Shown here in pieces: positions 1 through 7,278 of a stretch of DNA of 45,631 nucleotides. Within the stretch, counting starts at the first letter, position 1. Each line of letters opens with the position of its first letter. A model generated the notes under the pieces. The model saw only the letters and a list, made by a program, of their open reading frames with translations. It was not told the origin of the DNA and ran no database searches. Origin of the DNA: Leisingera sp. ANG-Vp (GTDB lineage: Bacteria > Pseudomonadota > Alphaproteobacteria > Rhodobacterales > Rhodobacteraceae); assembly GCF_000813725.1 (NCBI RefSeq), contig NZ_JWLD01000071.1, positions 1 through 45,631 of the forward strand, in the 5' to 3' direction. The translations under genes and the position numbers were made by a program.

Positions 1-342
1 CATGCCTTCTGTCAGGGCGGTAAAATACAGGCCGGTGCCGCCAACGATGATCAGCCGCTCAGGGCCCTTCAGCAGCGGCAGCGCCTCGCGCAGCCAGTGG
101 CCGGCAGAATACTCCGCATCAAAAGGCTGATGGCCGTAAAGCGCATGCGGCGCCAGCGCTTCTTCCTCAGGCGAGGGGCGGGCAGTGATCACCCGCCAGC
201 AATCGTAAACCTGGCTGGCGTCGGCATTGACGATGACGCCGCCCTGGCGTGCTGCAATGTCCAGCGCCAGCGCCGACTTGCCCGAGGCGGTGGGGCCTGC
301 AATCAGCACAGGCAGGTCCGGGTCGATTTCAGGCAGGTTCAT
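1..342 (-). CDS. miaA: tRNA dimethylallyltransferase MiaA, N-terminal part (runs off the window)
   Basis: The minus-strand reading frame starting at ATG 342 gives an N-terminal P-loop ([13 protein letters not shown], about residues 15-27), then VNADASQVY and a later [10 protein letters not shown] segment. These are hallmark motifs of MiaA, which adds a dimethylallyl group to A37 of tRNAs reading codons that begin with U. Only 114 codons lie inside the window and the frame is still open at base 1, so the C-terminal two thirds are missing. It diverges from pyrH and shares a 128-bp promoter region with it. Recognition rests on motifs seen in the translation and is strong for the family. Confidence 0.88.
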   Translation of the reverse strand, partial: MNLPEIDPDLPVLIAGPTASGKSALALDIAARQGGVIVNADASQVYDCWRVITARPSPEEEALAPHALYGHQPFDAEYSAGHWLREALPLLKGPERLIIVGGTGLYFTALTEGM

Positions 343-428
343 TGCGGCAGGGTCCGTGATTAAGTCCAGTTCCGCAATTCTGCGCGGAAACCGCGCTGCG
401 CGGATTGAAACCGGCAGCGATTTACTCC

Positions 429-444
429 ATTTTGCGCGCAAAAT
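429..444. promoter_or_regulatory. Perfect 16-bp palindrome upstream of pyrH
   Basis: ATTTTGCGCGCAAAAT is a perfect palindrome lying 26 bases before the pyrH start codon, in the divergent miaA/pyrH spacer. Such a site could bind a dimeric regulator or lie across the pyrH start site. The sequence shows the symmetry; any regulator is unknown. GGAG at 461-464 is the likely pyrH ribosome binding site. Confidence 0.4.
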
Positions 445-470
445 AACCCTCACATCTTCTGGAGCGCAAC

Positions 471-1220
471 ATGCCTCAACCGCAAGACAAGCCGGAACTG
501 GATCCGGCCGCCGCCTATAAACGCGTCATGCTGAAAATTTCGGGCGAGGCATTGATGGGCGATCAGGGGTTCGGCCTGCATCCGCCGACCGTGCAGCGCA
601 TCGCAAAAGAAGTGAAATCGGTCCAGGAGATGGGCGTCGAGATCTGCATGGTGATCGGCGGCGGCAACATCTTCCGCGGCCTGTCGGGCTCGGCCCAGGG
701 GATGGAGCGCACCACCGCCGACTACATGGGCATGATGGCCACAGTGATGAACGCGCTGGCGATGCAGTCGGCGCTGGAAGGCTTGGGCGTCTTTACCCGG
801 GTGATCTCGGCGATCCGCATGGATGAGGTGGCAGAGCCCTACATCCGCCGCCGCGCCGTGCGCCACCTGGAGAAAAAACGGGTCTGCATCTTTGCGGCGG
901 GCACCGGCAACCCCTATTTCACCACTGATACCGCCGCGACCCTGCGCGCCAACGAAATGGCCTGCGAGGCGATCTTCATGGGCAAGAACGGCGTCGATGG
1001 CGTCTATGACAAGGACCCGGCGCTGCATGACGACGCCGTGCGCTACGATGAAATCAGCTATGACGAGGTCTTTGCCAAGCGCCTGAAGGTGATGGATGCC
1101 TCGGCAATTGCGCTGGCCCGCGATAACAACCTGCCGCTGATCGTGTTCCCGCTGGATGAGCCCGGCGGCTTCCGCGGCATCCTGGCGGGTGAGGGGACTT
1201 ACACCAAGATTCAGGGCTGA
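471..1220 (+). CDS. pyrH: UMP kinase PyrH
   Basis: Cytoplasmic kinase converting UMP to UDP in pyrimidine nucleotide synthesis. The 249-residue product has the amino-acid-kinase fold signatures of bacterial Pyr[14 protein letters not shown] near residues 18-30, the [10 protein letters not shown] glycine loop near 61-70, [13 protein letters not shown], and the [12 protein letters not shown] segment. Length is typical (about 240) with a short extra N-terminus. The ATG follows GGAG with good spacing. In many alphaproteobacteria pyrH sits in rpsB-tsf-pyrH-frr. Here frr is 1 kb away, separated by an opposite-strand gene, and a terminator follows pyrH, so frr probably has its own promoter. Confidence 0.97.
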   Translation: MPQPQDKPELDPAAAYKRVMLKISGEALMGDQGFGLHPPTVQRIAKEVKSVQEMGVEICMVIGGGNIFRGLSGSAQGMERTTADYMGMMATVMNALAMQSALEGLGVFTRVISAIRMDEVAEPYIRRRAVRHLEKKRVCIFAAGTGNPYFTTDTAATLRANEMACEAIFMGKNGVDGVYDKDPALHDDAVRYDEISYDEVFAKRLKVMDASAIALARDNNLPLIVFPLDEPGGFRGILAGEGTYTKIQG

Positions 1221-1267
1221 AGCTTACGCTCGCAAGCGGTTCATGGCCGTTTGCCCAAACTGATTTG

Positions 1268-1300
1268 CGCCGCTGGTTTGCCAGCGGCGTGTTTCGTTTT
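1268..1300 (+). terminator. Intrinsic terminator after pyrH
   Basis: CGCCGCTGG and CCAGCGGCG (1268-1276 and 1281-1289) form a perfect 9-bp stem around a TTTG loop. They are followed by GTGTTTCGTTTT. It lies 47 bases after the pyrH stop and should separate pyrH transcription from frr. Confidence 0.75.
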
Positions 1301-1331
1301 CAGTAAACAGGAAACGGGAGCGTTGTGCCGG

Positions 1332-1976
1332 TCACCGCCTGGTTTCTGCCCGTTGGTCCCGTGCGCGCTGTTTTTGCCTGTCATCAAAAAGCTCGATCAG
1401 ACCTGGTATGTAGGCAAGGCTCATCAAGAAAAGTGCAGCCGGATAAGAATAGACTGCAATCTCCGCAAATTTGACACTGGCAGGTGCAAAGCAGTCTTTG
1501 CAAATCGGGTTGCAGGGCCCCCAGGCATTCAGTGCGGGCAATGCCGTTGCCACGGCCAAAAACAGGCTTGCCTTAGTGAGTTCCGCAATTCTGCTGGCCG
1601 GCTCATGCAGCGGGTCTGACTGAATCCCGCTCTTCACATAGCGGCCGGCTTCCAGTGACTGTGCCATGCTGCGCAATGTGTCCAGTTCAATGCAGGTGGT
1701 ATGTTTCGAAAGAAGGTCCCGGGCGCGCGGACTGAATGCCGCCAGCTTTTCCAGGCTTCCCAGAATGGTGTCATTCCTGCCGAACCGGTAAACCGGCATA
1801 GAGTTAATGATTGCTTCAATGTCGGTTCCAAATTCCTCTGCGCTCCTGGCAAAAACCTCCCTGTAGTCATCATCGTCGAATCCGAGTTCCGGCAGAGGCG
1901 TATCAATCTCCAGTTCCTCTTCGGGTGCTCCAATCACTTCTGACGAGACTTTCAGCAGGATTTGCGTTGCGTCCAT
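1332..1976 (-). CDS. Acyl-carrier-like protein with two C-terminal membrane segments (hypothetical)
   Basis: Not a recognised named protein. Residues 1-60 look like an acyl-carrier-protein-like helical domain of the DUF1493 type (pattern TPLPELGFDDDDYREVF, then EEFGTDIE). The position where true carriers have the phosphopantetheine Ser is Asp-rich, so no prosthetic group is expected. A charged helical linker follows to about residue 130. Two hydrophobic segments (about 136-152 and 173-195) flank a C155-x3-C159-x2-C162 cluster, and the tail is basic. AGGAG precedes the ATG at 1976 with good spacing, supporting expression. It is on the opposite strand between pyrH and frr, which are usually close together, so it is probably inserted. 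Function unknown. Confidence 0.7.
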   Translation of the reverse strand: MDATQILLKVSSEVIGAPEEELEIDTPLPELGFDDDDYREVFARSAEEFGTDIEAIINSMPVYRFGRNDTILGSLEKLAAFSPRARDLLSKHTTCIELDTLRSMAQSLEAGRYVKSGIQSDPLHEPASRIAELTKASLFLAVATALPALNAWGPCNPICKDCFAPASVKFAEIAVYSYPAALFLMSLAYIPGLIELFDDRQKQRARDQRAETRR

Positions 1977-2175
1977 GAAGGGTTCTCCTGATCGGCCTTA
2001 GGTAGTGCGGCTCTGGGTAGGTCACAATTGCGGCGAAAGTTTGCTGCCGCCTCCAAATGCGTGACTGCGACGAAAGAATTTCCAGATGCCAAGGTGTTCG
2101 GATAGACTTTTCTTGAACGCACCAGATGGAATTGCTTCCTGTTAGGAGAATACCCGGCCTGGGGCGCCTATACAT

Positions 2176-2211
2176 CGGTCCTCCAATGGCTTATGAGCCA
2201 ATGGAAGACCG
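2176..2211 (+). repeat. Long imperfect hairpin in the frr leader
   Basis: CGGTCCTCCAATGGCT and AGCCAATGGAAGACCG form a 16-bp inverted repeat with two mismatches around a TATG loop. It ends 24 bases before the frr start and has no T run, so it does not look like a terminator. It may be a leader structure or a protein site. Confidence 0.5.
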
Positions 2212-2235
2212 CCTCAGATAAGGGGAGAGAGCAGC

Positions 2236-2799
2236 ATGTCTGATGATTTCGAACTGGATACCGACGACCTGAAACGCCGCATGGAAGGCGCGATGGCAAA
2301 CCTGCGCACCGAATTTGCGTCCCTGCGCACGGGCCGTGCCTCGGCTTCGATGCTGGAGCCGGTGATGGTGGATGCCTACGGCTCGATGACGCCGATCAAC
2401 CAGGTGGGCACCGTGAACGTGCCGGAGCCGCGCATGGTTACCATCAACGTCTGGGACAAGTCGCTGGTGGGCAAGGTGGAAAAAGCGATCCGCGAATCCG
2501 GCCTGGGCATCAATCCGCAGCTCAACGGCACCATCATCATGCTGCCGATCCCGGAGCTGAACGAAGAGCGCCGCCGCGAGCTGGGCAAGGTTGCCGGCCA
2601 GTATGCCGAGCACGCCCGCGTGTCGATCCGCAACGTGCGCCGCGACGGCATGGACCAGATCAAGAAAGCCAAGGCCGACGGCATGTCGGAAGACGATCAG
2701 AAATTCTGGGAGGCCGAGGTGCAGGAGCTGACCGACCAGATGATCAAGCACGTGGATGAGGCGCTTGAGACCAAGCAAGCCGAGATCATGCAGGTCTGA
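2236..2799 (+). CDS. frr: Ribosome recycling factor Frr
   Basis: Together with EF-G, splits post-termination ribosomes in the cytoplasm. The 187-residue product matches the family length (about 185) and shows typical motifs: [10 protein letters not shown] near residues 27-36, [19 protein letters not shown] (the beta domain), and the C-terminal [14 protein letters not shown] helix. The ATG at 2236 follows GGGGAGAG. It starts the + strand run frr-uppS-cdsA-dxr-rseP; uppS begins 9 bases after the frr stop. Confidence 0.97.
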   Translation: MSDDFELDTDDLKRRMEGAMANLRTEFASLRTGRASASMLEPVMVDAYGSMTPINQVGTVNVPEPRMVTINVWDKSLVGKVEKAIRESGLGINPQLNGTIIMLPIPELNEERRRELGKVAGQYAEHARVSIRNVRRDGMDQIKKAKADGMSEDDQKFWEAEVQELTDQMIKHVDEALETKQAEIMQV

Positions 2800-2808
2800 C
2801 GGCGCAGT

Positions 2809-3567
2809 ATGCCTGGAGATGTAAATCCGCAGACGGGCGCCGCCGGAGTTTCTCCGGCGGAAGGCCCGGGCCCGCGCCATGTGGCGATCATCATGGACGG
2901 AAACGGCCGCTGGGCGCAGGCGCGCGGCCGGCCGCGGCTGTTCGGCCACCATGCCGGCGCGCGCCGGGTGCGGGAGATTGTCGAGTGCTGCCCTGGTTTG
3001 GGCGTTCAATATCTGACTATTTTTGCCTTCTCGACCGAGAACTGGAAACGGACCCAGACCGAAGTGGCGGGTCTGATGAGCCTGTTCCGCCGCTATATTT
3101 CCAAGGAAATGAACGCTTTGGCGGAAAAGAACGTGCGGGTGCGCTTTATCGGCGACCGGGTGCGGCTGGATACCAAGCTCAAAGACCTGATGGACAAACT
3201 GGAGCGCAAGACCGAAGGCAACGACGGCACCCAGCTGACCATTGCGCTGAACTACGGCGGCCGTGACGAGGTGGCGCGCGCCACTAAGCGGCTGGCCCGG
3301 GATGTGGCGGAGGGCCGCTTGAACCCCGAGGATGTCGATCAGGAAACGCTGCCGCGCTACCTGGACACCCATGTACTGCCGGACCCGGATCTGGTGATCC
3401 GCACCAGCGGCGAGGCCCGGATCTCGAACTTCCTGCTGTGGCAGTCGGCTTATGCCGAGTATGAGTTCATCGATACGCTGTGGCCGGACTTCACCAGCGA
3501 GGAAATGGCGCGGCTGTGCAACAGCTTCGGCCGCCGCGACCGCCGGTTCGGGGCGGTCAAGATATGA
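2809..3567 (+). CDS. uppS: Isoprenyl (undecaprenyl) diphosphate synthase UppS
   Basis: Cis-prenyltransferase making undecaprenyl diphosphate, the lipid carrier for peptidoglycan and polysaccharide precursors. The catalytic block HVAIIMDGNGRWA carries the essential Asp (D30), followed by GHHAGARRVREI, YLTIFAFSTENWKR and the C-terminal RTSGEARISNFLLWQSAYAE. At 252 residues the length is normal; about 20 extra residues at the N-terminus may mean the true start lies slightly downstream. Its TGA overlaps the ATG of cdsA (ATGA), implying translational coupling. Confidence 0.96.
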   Translation: MPGDVNPQTGAAGVSPAEGPGPRHVAIIMDGNGRWAQARGRPRLFGHHAGARRVREIVECCPGLGVQYLTIFAFSTENWKRTQTEVAGLMSLFRRYISKEMNALAEKNVRVRFIGDRVRLDTKLKDLMDKLERKTEGNDGTQLTIALNYGGRDEVARATKRLARDVAEGRLNPEDVDQETLPRYLDTHVLPDPDLVIRTSGEARISNFLLWQSAYAEYEFIDTLWPDFTSEEMARLCNSFGRRDRRFGAVKI

Positions 3568-4340
3568 GTGCTGCCAAGGGCCGCTGGGCCGATCTGATGC
3601 CGCGGGTTCTGTCCGCAATCGTGATGGTGGCTGCGGGCGGATATGCTGTCTGGGCCGGCGGGCTGGTCTTTGACGTGCTGATTGCGCTTTGCTGCGGCGG
3701 CATGATTTGGGAACTGGTGCGGATGCTGCAGCCTGCGCGCGGTGCCACGGCGCTGCAGCTGGGGGCGATCTCCGCCGCAGCGGTGCTGCTGGCCTCTTTG
3801 CTGCCGGTTCTGTGGGTTTTGCCGGTGCTGGCTGCGCCGGTTGCAGCGGGTTTCAATCAGATCCGTGAACAGCGGCAATCGTTTACCAGCTTTGCCCTAT
3901 GGGTGATGCTGGCCGGGTTCGGCTTCATTTGGCTGCGCGGCCAGCTGGGCCTGGACTGGATGCTGTGGCTGATTGGCATTGTGGTCGCCACCGATGTGGC
4001 CGGCTATTTTGCGGGCAAGGCAATCGGCGGGCCGAAATTCTGGCCGCGGGTCAGCCCCAAGAAAACCTGGAGCGGCACTTTGGCCGGCTGGCTGGCCGCT
4101 GCCATCGTGGGCGCCATCTTTGCGGCGCAGGCTGGTTTGGGCTATGGCATTGTGGTGCTGTCGGTGCTGCTGTCGATGGCAAGCCAGGCCGGTGATGTGG
4201 CCGAAAGCGCCTTGAAGCGGAAGGTGGGCGTCAAGGATTCCAGTGCGCTGATTCCCGGCCATGGCGGGCTGTTCGACCGGTTCGACGGGATGCTGGGCGC
4301 GGCGGCCATGTTCCTGGCCGTGACCTTCATCTGGAGCTAA
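3564..4340 (+). CDS. cdsA: Phosphatidate cytidylyltransferase CdsA
   Basis: Inner-membrane enzyme making CDP-diacylglycerol from CTP and phosphatidic acid, the branch point for bacterial phospholipids. The start is ATG 3564, overlapping the uppS stop; the frame is open further upstream but that part only re-reads uppS. The 258-residue product is mostly hydrophobic with several membrane spans. It carries the C-terminal family signature (SPKKTWSGTLAGW, then KDSSALIPGHGGLFDRFDG). Supplies the pathway that ends in psd at 26799-27689. Confidence 0.95.
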   Translation: MSAAKGRWADLMPRVLSAIVMVAAGGYAVWAGGLVFDVLIALCCGGMIWELVRMLQPARGATALQLGAISAAAVLLASLLPVLWVLPVLAAPVAAGFNQIREQRQSFTSFALWVMLAGFGFIWLRGQLGLDWMLWLIGIVVATDVAGYFAGKAIGGPKFWPRVSPKKTWSGTLAGWLAAAIVGAIFAAQAGLGYGIVVLSVLLSMASQAGDVAESALKRKVGVKDSSALIPGHGGLFDRFDGMLGAAAMFLAVTFIWS

Positions 4341-4356
4341 CCAGACAGGAAAGACC

Positions 4357-5529
4357 ATGCGGAAAGTCTCGATTTTCGGCGCCACCGGGTCGATTGGCCA
4401 GAACACCATCGACCTGATCCGCCGCGCGCCGGACGCCTATCAGGTGGTCGCGCTGACAGGCGGTGCCAACATTGCCCGGCTGGCCGAGGACGCCATTGCG
4501 CTGCGGGCGGAGATCGCCGTCACCGCTTTTGAGGACCGCTTGCCGGATCTGCGGGCGGCGCTGGAAGGTACTGGCGTTGAGGCCGCCGCGGGGCAGGCGG
4601 CTTTGGTCGAGGCGGCGGCACGGCCCGCGGATTGGATCATGTCGGCCATCGTTGGCGCGGCCGGGCTGGCGCCGGGCATGGAAGCGCTGAAGCACGGCAC
4701 CACGCTGGCACTGGCAAACAAGGAATCGCTGGTATGCGCCGGCAAGCTGCTGCTTGAGACGGCAGAGAAACACGGTGCCCGGCTGCTGCCGGTGGACAGC
4801 GAGCATTCGGCGGTGTTCCAGGGGCTGGTTGGTGAAGACATTAGCGCGGTCGAGCGGATCATCATCACCGCATCGGGCGGCGCCTTCCGCGACTGGCCGC
4901 TGGAGGACTTGCCGAACGCCACCCTGGCGCAGGCGTCCTCGCATCCCAATTGGGACATGGGGCAGCGGATCACCATCGACAGCGCCTCTATGTTCAACAA
5001 GGCGCTGGAAGTGATTGAGACGCGGGAATATTTCGGCGTCCGGCCGGGGCAGATCGAGGTTCTGGTGCATCCCGAATCCCTGGTCCATGCGCTGGTGGGC
5101 TTTAATGATGGGGCGATCATGGCGCATCTGGGGGCGGCCGACATGCGGCACGCCATCGGCTATGCGCTGCATTGGCCCGAGCGCCAGCACCTTCCGGTCG
5201 AACGGCTGGATCTGGCCCGCATCGGCCAGCTGAATTTCCGTGCCCCGGATCTGGCCCGCTACCCTGCGCTGCGCCTCGCCTATGAGGTGATGGAGCGCGG
5301 CGGTATGATGGGCGCAGCCTTCAACGCCGCCAAAGAGCAGGCGCTGGACGAGTTTATCGCCGGCCGCATCCGGTTTACCGATATGGCAGCGGTGACCGAG
5401 ACGGTGCTGGAGCGATTAGCGGCGGAAAGCGGCCTCATAGATGCCGCAATGACACTTGATAACGTGACCCGGGTTGACCATCTCGCACGCAAACAGGCAG
5501 CAAAAGCTGCCGCAGAACGCATAGGGTAG
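4357..5529 (+). CDS. dxr: 1-deoxy-D-xylulose 5-phosphate reductoisomerase Dxr
   Basis: Second step of the MEP isoprenoid pathway (NADPH-dependent rearrangement and reduction of DXP to MEP), feeding UppS upstream. The N-terminal SIFGATGSIGQNTIDL is the NADPH-binding Rossmann motif. ALANKESLVCAG, PVDSEHSA and TASGGAFRDWP followed by HPNWDMGQRITIDSASMFNKALE are the metal/substrate and flexible-loop motifs. At 390 residues the length is standard. It begins 16 bases after cdsA and ends 4 bases before rseP, so it lies within the operon. Confidence 0.97.
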   Translation: MRKVSIFGATGSIGQNTIDLIRRAPDAYQVVALTGGANIARLAEDAIALRAEIAVTAFEDRLPDLRAALEGTGVEAAAGQAALVEAAARPADWIMSAIVGAAGLAPGMEALKHGTTLALANKESLVCAGKLLLETAEKHGARLLPVDSEHSAVFQGLVGEDISAVERIIITASGGAFRDWPLEDLPNATLAQASSHPNWDMGQRITIDSASMFNKALEVIETREYFGVRPGQIEVLVHPESLVHALVGFNDGAIMAHLGAADMRHAIGYALHWPERQHLPVERLDLARIGQLNFRAPDLARYPALRLAYEVMERGGMMGAAFNAAKEQALDEFIAGRIRFTDMAAVTETVLERLAAESGLIDAAMTLDNVTRVDHLARKQAAKAAAERIG

Positions 5530-5533
5530 ATTT

Positions 5534-6883
5534 TTGGACGCACTTGCCTTTGTCCCGCAGTTTGGCGGTTTTCTATATACCATCGCCAGCTTTGTCGTTG
5601 CCTTGTCGGTGATCGTGGCGGTGCATGAATACGGTCACTACGTCGTTGGCCGCTGGTCGGGCATTCACGCTGAAGTGTTCTCGATCGGCTTCGGCCCGGT
5701 TTTGTGGAGCCGGGTCGACAAGCACGGCACCCGCTGGCAGATCGCAGCGCTGCCCTTTGGCGGCTACGTGAAATTCCTGGGCGATGCCGACGCGGCTTCA
5801 GGCAAGGATTCCGAGGCGATGCAGGCCGCAGCCGGTGATCCGGCGGCCCTGCGCCGGACCATGCATGGCGCCCCGCTTTGGGCGCGTTCAGCAACCGTTG
5901 CAGCGGGCCCGGTGTTCAACTTTGTGATGTCGGCGGCGATCTTTACCGCTGTGGCCCTGTCCCAAGGCGTGATGCGCGACCCGCTGACCATCGGCAACCT
6001 GGCGCCGCTGCCCGGGATCGAGAACGGCCTGCAGGAAGGCGATGAGCTGATCACCGCGGGTGGTGTCGAGGTTCCGAACTTCCTGGACACAGATGCCTGG
6101 GATGCGTTCCGCACAGCGGTTCCGCAGCAGCAGCCGCTGGAGTATCTGGTGCGGCGCAACGGGGCGGAGGTCAGCGCTTCGGGCCCGTACCTGTATCCGC
6201 CTCTGGTGCGTGGCGTGGCACCCCGCAGCGCAGCGTCAGACGCCGGTCTGAAACCTGACGATGTGATTGTGGCTGTGGATGGCACGCCGATCGTGTCCTT
6301 TGACGAGCTCAAGCAGCACGTTGAAGCGGCCGATGGCAAGGTGCTGGTGCTGGATGTCTGGCGCGATGGCCAGCAGGTAGAGATGGCGCTGGCGCCGCGG
6401 CGCACCGATGAGCCGCAGCCGGACGGCAGCTTTGCAACCCATTGGCGGATTGGGATCATTGGGGGAATGGCCTTTGAGCCGGCCACAGATTCGGCGGGTT
6501 TCGGTGAATCTCTGGCGGTCGGCTCCTATCAGGTCTGGGCAGTCGTGGAGACCTCTTTGTCGGGCCTCAAGCACATGATCACTGGCGCGATCAGCACCTG
6601 CAATCTGTCCGGGCCGATTGGCATCGCAGAAACTTCCGGAGCGATGGCGAGCCAGGGGGCAGAGAGCTTTATCCGCTTTATTGCCGTGCTGTCGACTGCC
6701 GTTGGCCTTTTGAACCTGTTTCCGGTGCCGGCTTTGGATGGCGGCCATCTGATGTTCTACGCGTACGAAGCGGTTACGGGCCGCCCGCCCAGCGACCGGG
6801 CTGTACGGGTGCTGATGTCCTTGGGCATCGCCATCGTGCTGTCGCTGATGGTGTTTGCGCTTGGCAATGATTTGTTCTGCTAG
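5534..6883 (+). CDS. rseP: RIP zinc metalloprotease RseP (site-2 protease)
   Basis: Inner-membrane intramembrane protease that cleaves anti-sigma factors or leftover signal peptides. The zinc motif H31-E-x-x-H35 lies in the first membrane helix. A PDZ region covers roughly residues 150-290, and the second catalytic motif, NLFPVPALDGGH, is near 393. At 449 residues the length is typical. The chosen start is TTG 5534, four bases after the dxr stop, because the first membrane helix begins just after it and no ATG is suitably placed. Its position between dxr and bamA is the classic arrangement. Confidence 0.95.
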   Translation: MDALAFVPQFGGFLYTIASFVVALSVIVAVHEYGHYVVGRWSGIHAEVFSIGFGPVLWSRVDKHGTRWQIAALPFGGYVKFLGDADAASGKDSEAMQAAAGDPAALRRTMHGAPLWARSATVAAGPVFNFVMSAAIFTAVALSQGVMRDPLTIGNLAPLPGIENGLQEGDELITAGGVEVPNFLDTDAWDAFRTAVPQQQPLEYLVRRNGAEVSASGPYLYPPLVRGVAPRSAASDAGLKPDDVIVAVDGTPIVSFDELKQHVEAADGKVLVLDVWRDGQQVEMALAPRRTDEPQPDGSFATHWRIGIIGGMAFEPATDSAGFGESLAVGSYQVWAVVETSLSGLKHMITGAISTCNLSGPIGIAETSGAMASQGAESFIRFIAVLSTAVGLLNLFPVPALDGGHLMFYAYEAVTGRPPSDRAVRVLMSLGIAIVLSLMVFALGNDLFC

Positions 6884-7025
6884 GCTTTCTGTGCTGGCGC
6901 GGTGAATTGGGGCGGCCATAGTGCCGCCCAACTGCTGCCACATTCCCCGGTTAACCTTTTATCAATCCGCAGGACGCGCAGGGCTGCGCTTCCTTGGGTG
7001 ACGGGTGAACTCTGGGGAACGACCG

Positions 7026-7151
7026 ATGCAAACACTCACGCATTCCTACCGCGGCCTTGGCCTTTTGATGCGGCTGAACTGGGACCGTGCTCTGGCCGGT
7101 TTTACCATCCTGGGCGCGCTGACAGCAGGTGCCTGGCTCGCCACATTGTGA
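7026..7151 (+). CDS. Small membrane protein, 41 residues
   Basis: A short frame (ATG 7026, TGA 7149) encodes 41 residues beginning MQTLTHSYRGLGLLMRLNWD. A single hydrophobic segment follows, about residues 22-41, ending AGAWLATL. GGGGAA lies 8 bases before the ATG, and a GC-rich hairpin follows the stop. The basic N-terminus with one membrane span suggests an N-in inner-membrane peptide. It sits in the 395-bp gap between rseP and bamA, so a role in envelope biogenesis or stress is possible but unproven. I do not recognise a named family. A TTAACC half-site at 6951-6956 lies upstream. Confidence 0.6.
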   Translation: MQTLTHSYRGLGLLMRLNWDRALAGFTILGALTAGAWLATL

Positions 7152-7156
7152 TTCCC

Positions 7157-7189
7157 GCATCCGGCACGGGCGCCTGCCGCGCCGGATGC
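7157..7189 (+). terminator. Hairpin after the 41-residue ORF
   Basis: GCATCCGGC (7157-7165) pairs perfectly with GCCGGATGC (7181-7189). A T-rich but interrupted stretch (GTTTTGTTGGTTTT) begins about 11 bases later. It could be a weak terminator separating the small gene from bamA. Confidence 0.45.
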
Positions 7190-7252
7190 CGGCCAAATGC
7201 GTTTTGTTGGTTTTGACAAGCGCTTTCAAACCCGGTACGCACGTGCCAAAGC

Positions 7253-7261
7253 TGCTATAAT
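7253..7261 (+). promoter_or_regulatory. bamA: Possible extended -10 promoter before bamA
   Basis: TGCTATAAT is a consensus extended -10 element, unusual in this GC-rich DNA. A start about 7 bases later would leave only some 10 bases before the ATG at 7279. Either bamA translation starts further downstream (TTG 7339) or the match is fortuitous. No good -35 is seen. Confidence 0.35.
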
Positions 7262-7278
7262 AATCGGGTTCTGAAAAA

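Noticed and set aside
2191-3618. Long minus-strand open frame opposite frr and uppS
   Set aside because: Both + strand genes are certain; the opposite frame has no motif and begins in another gene's end.
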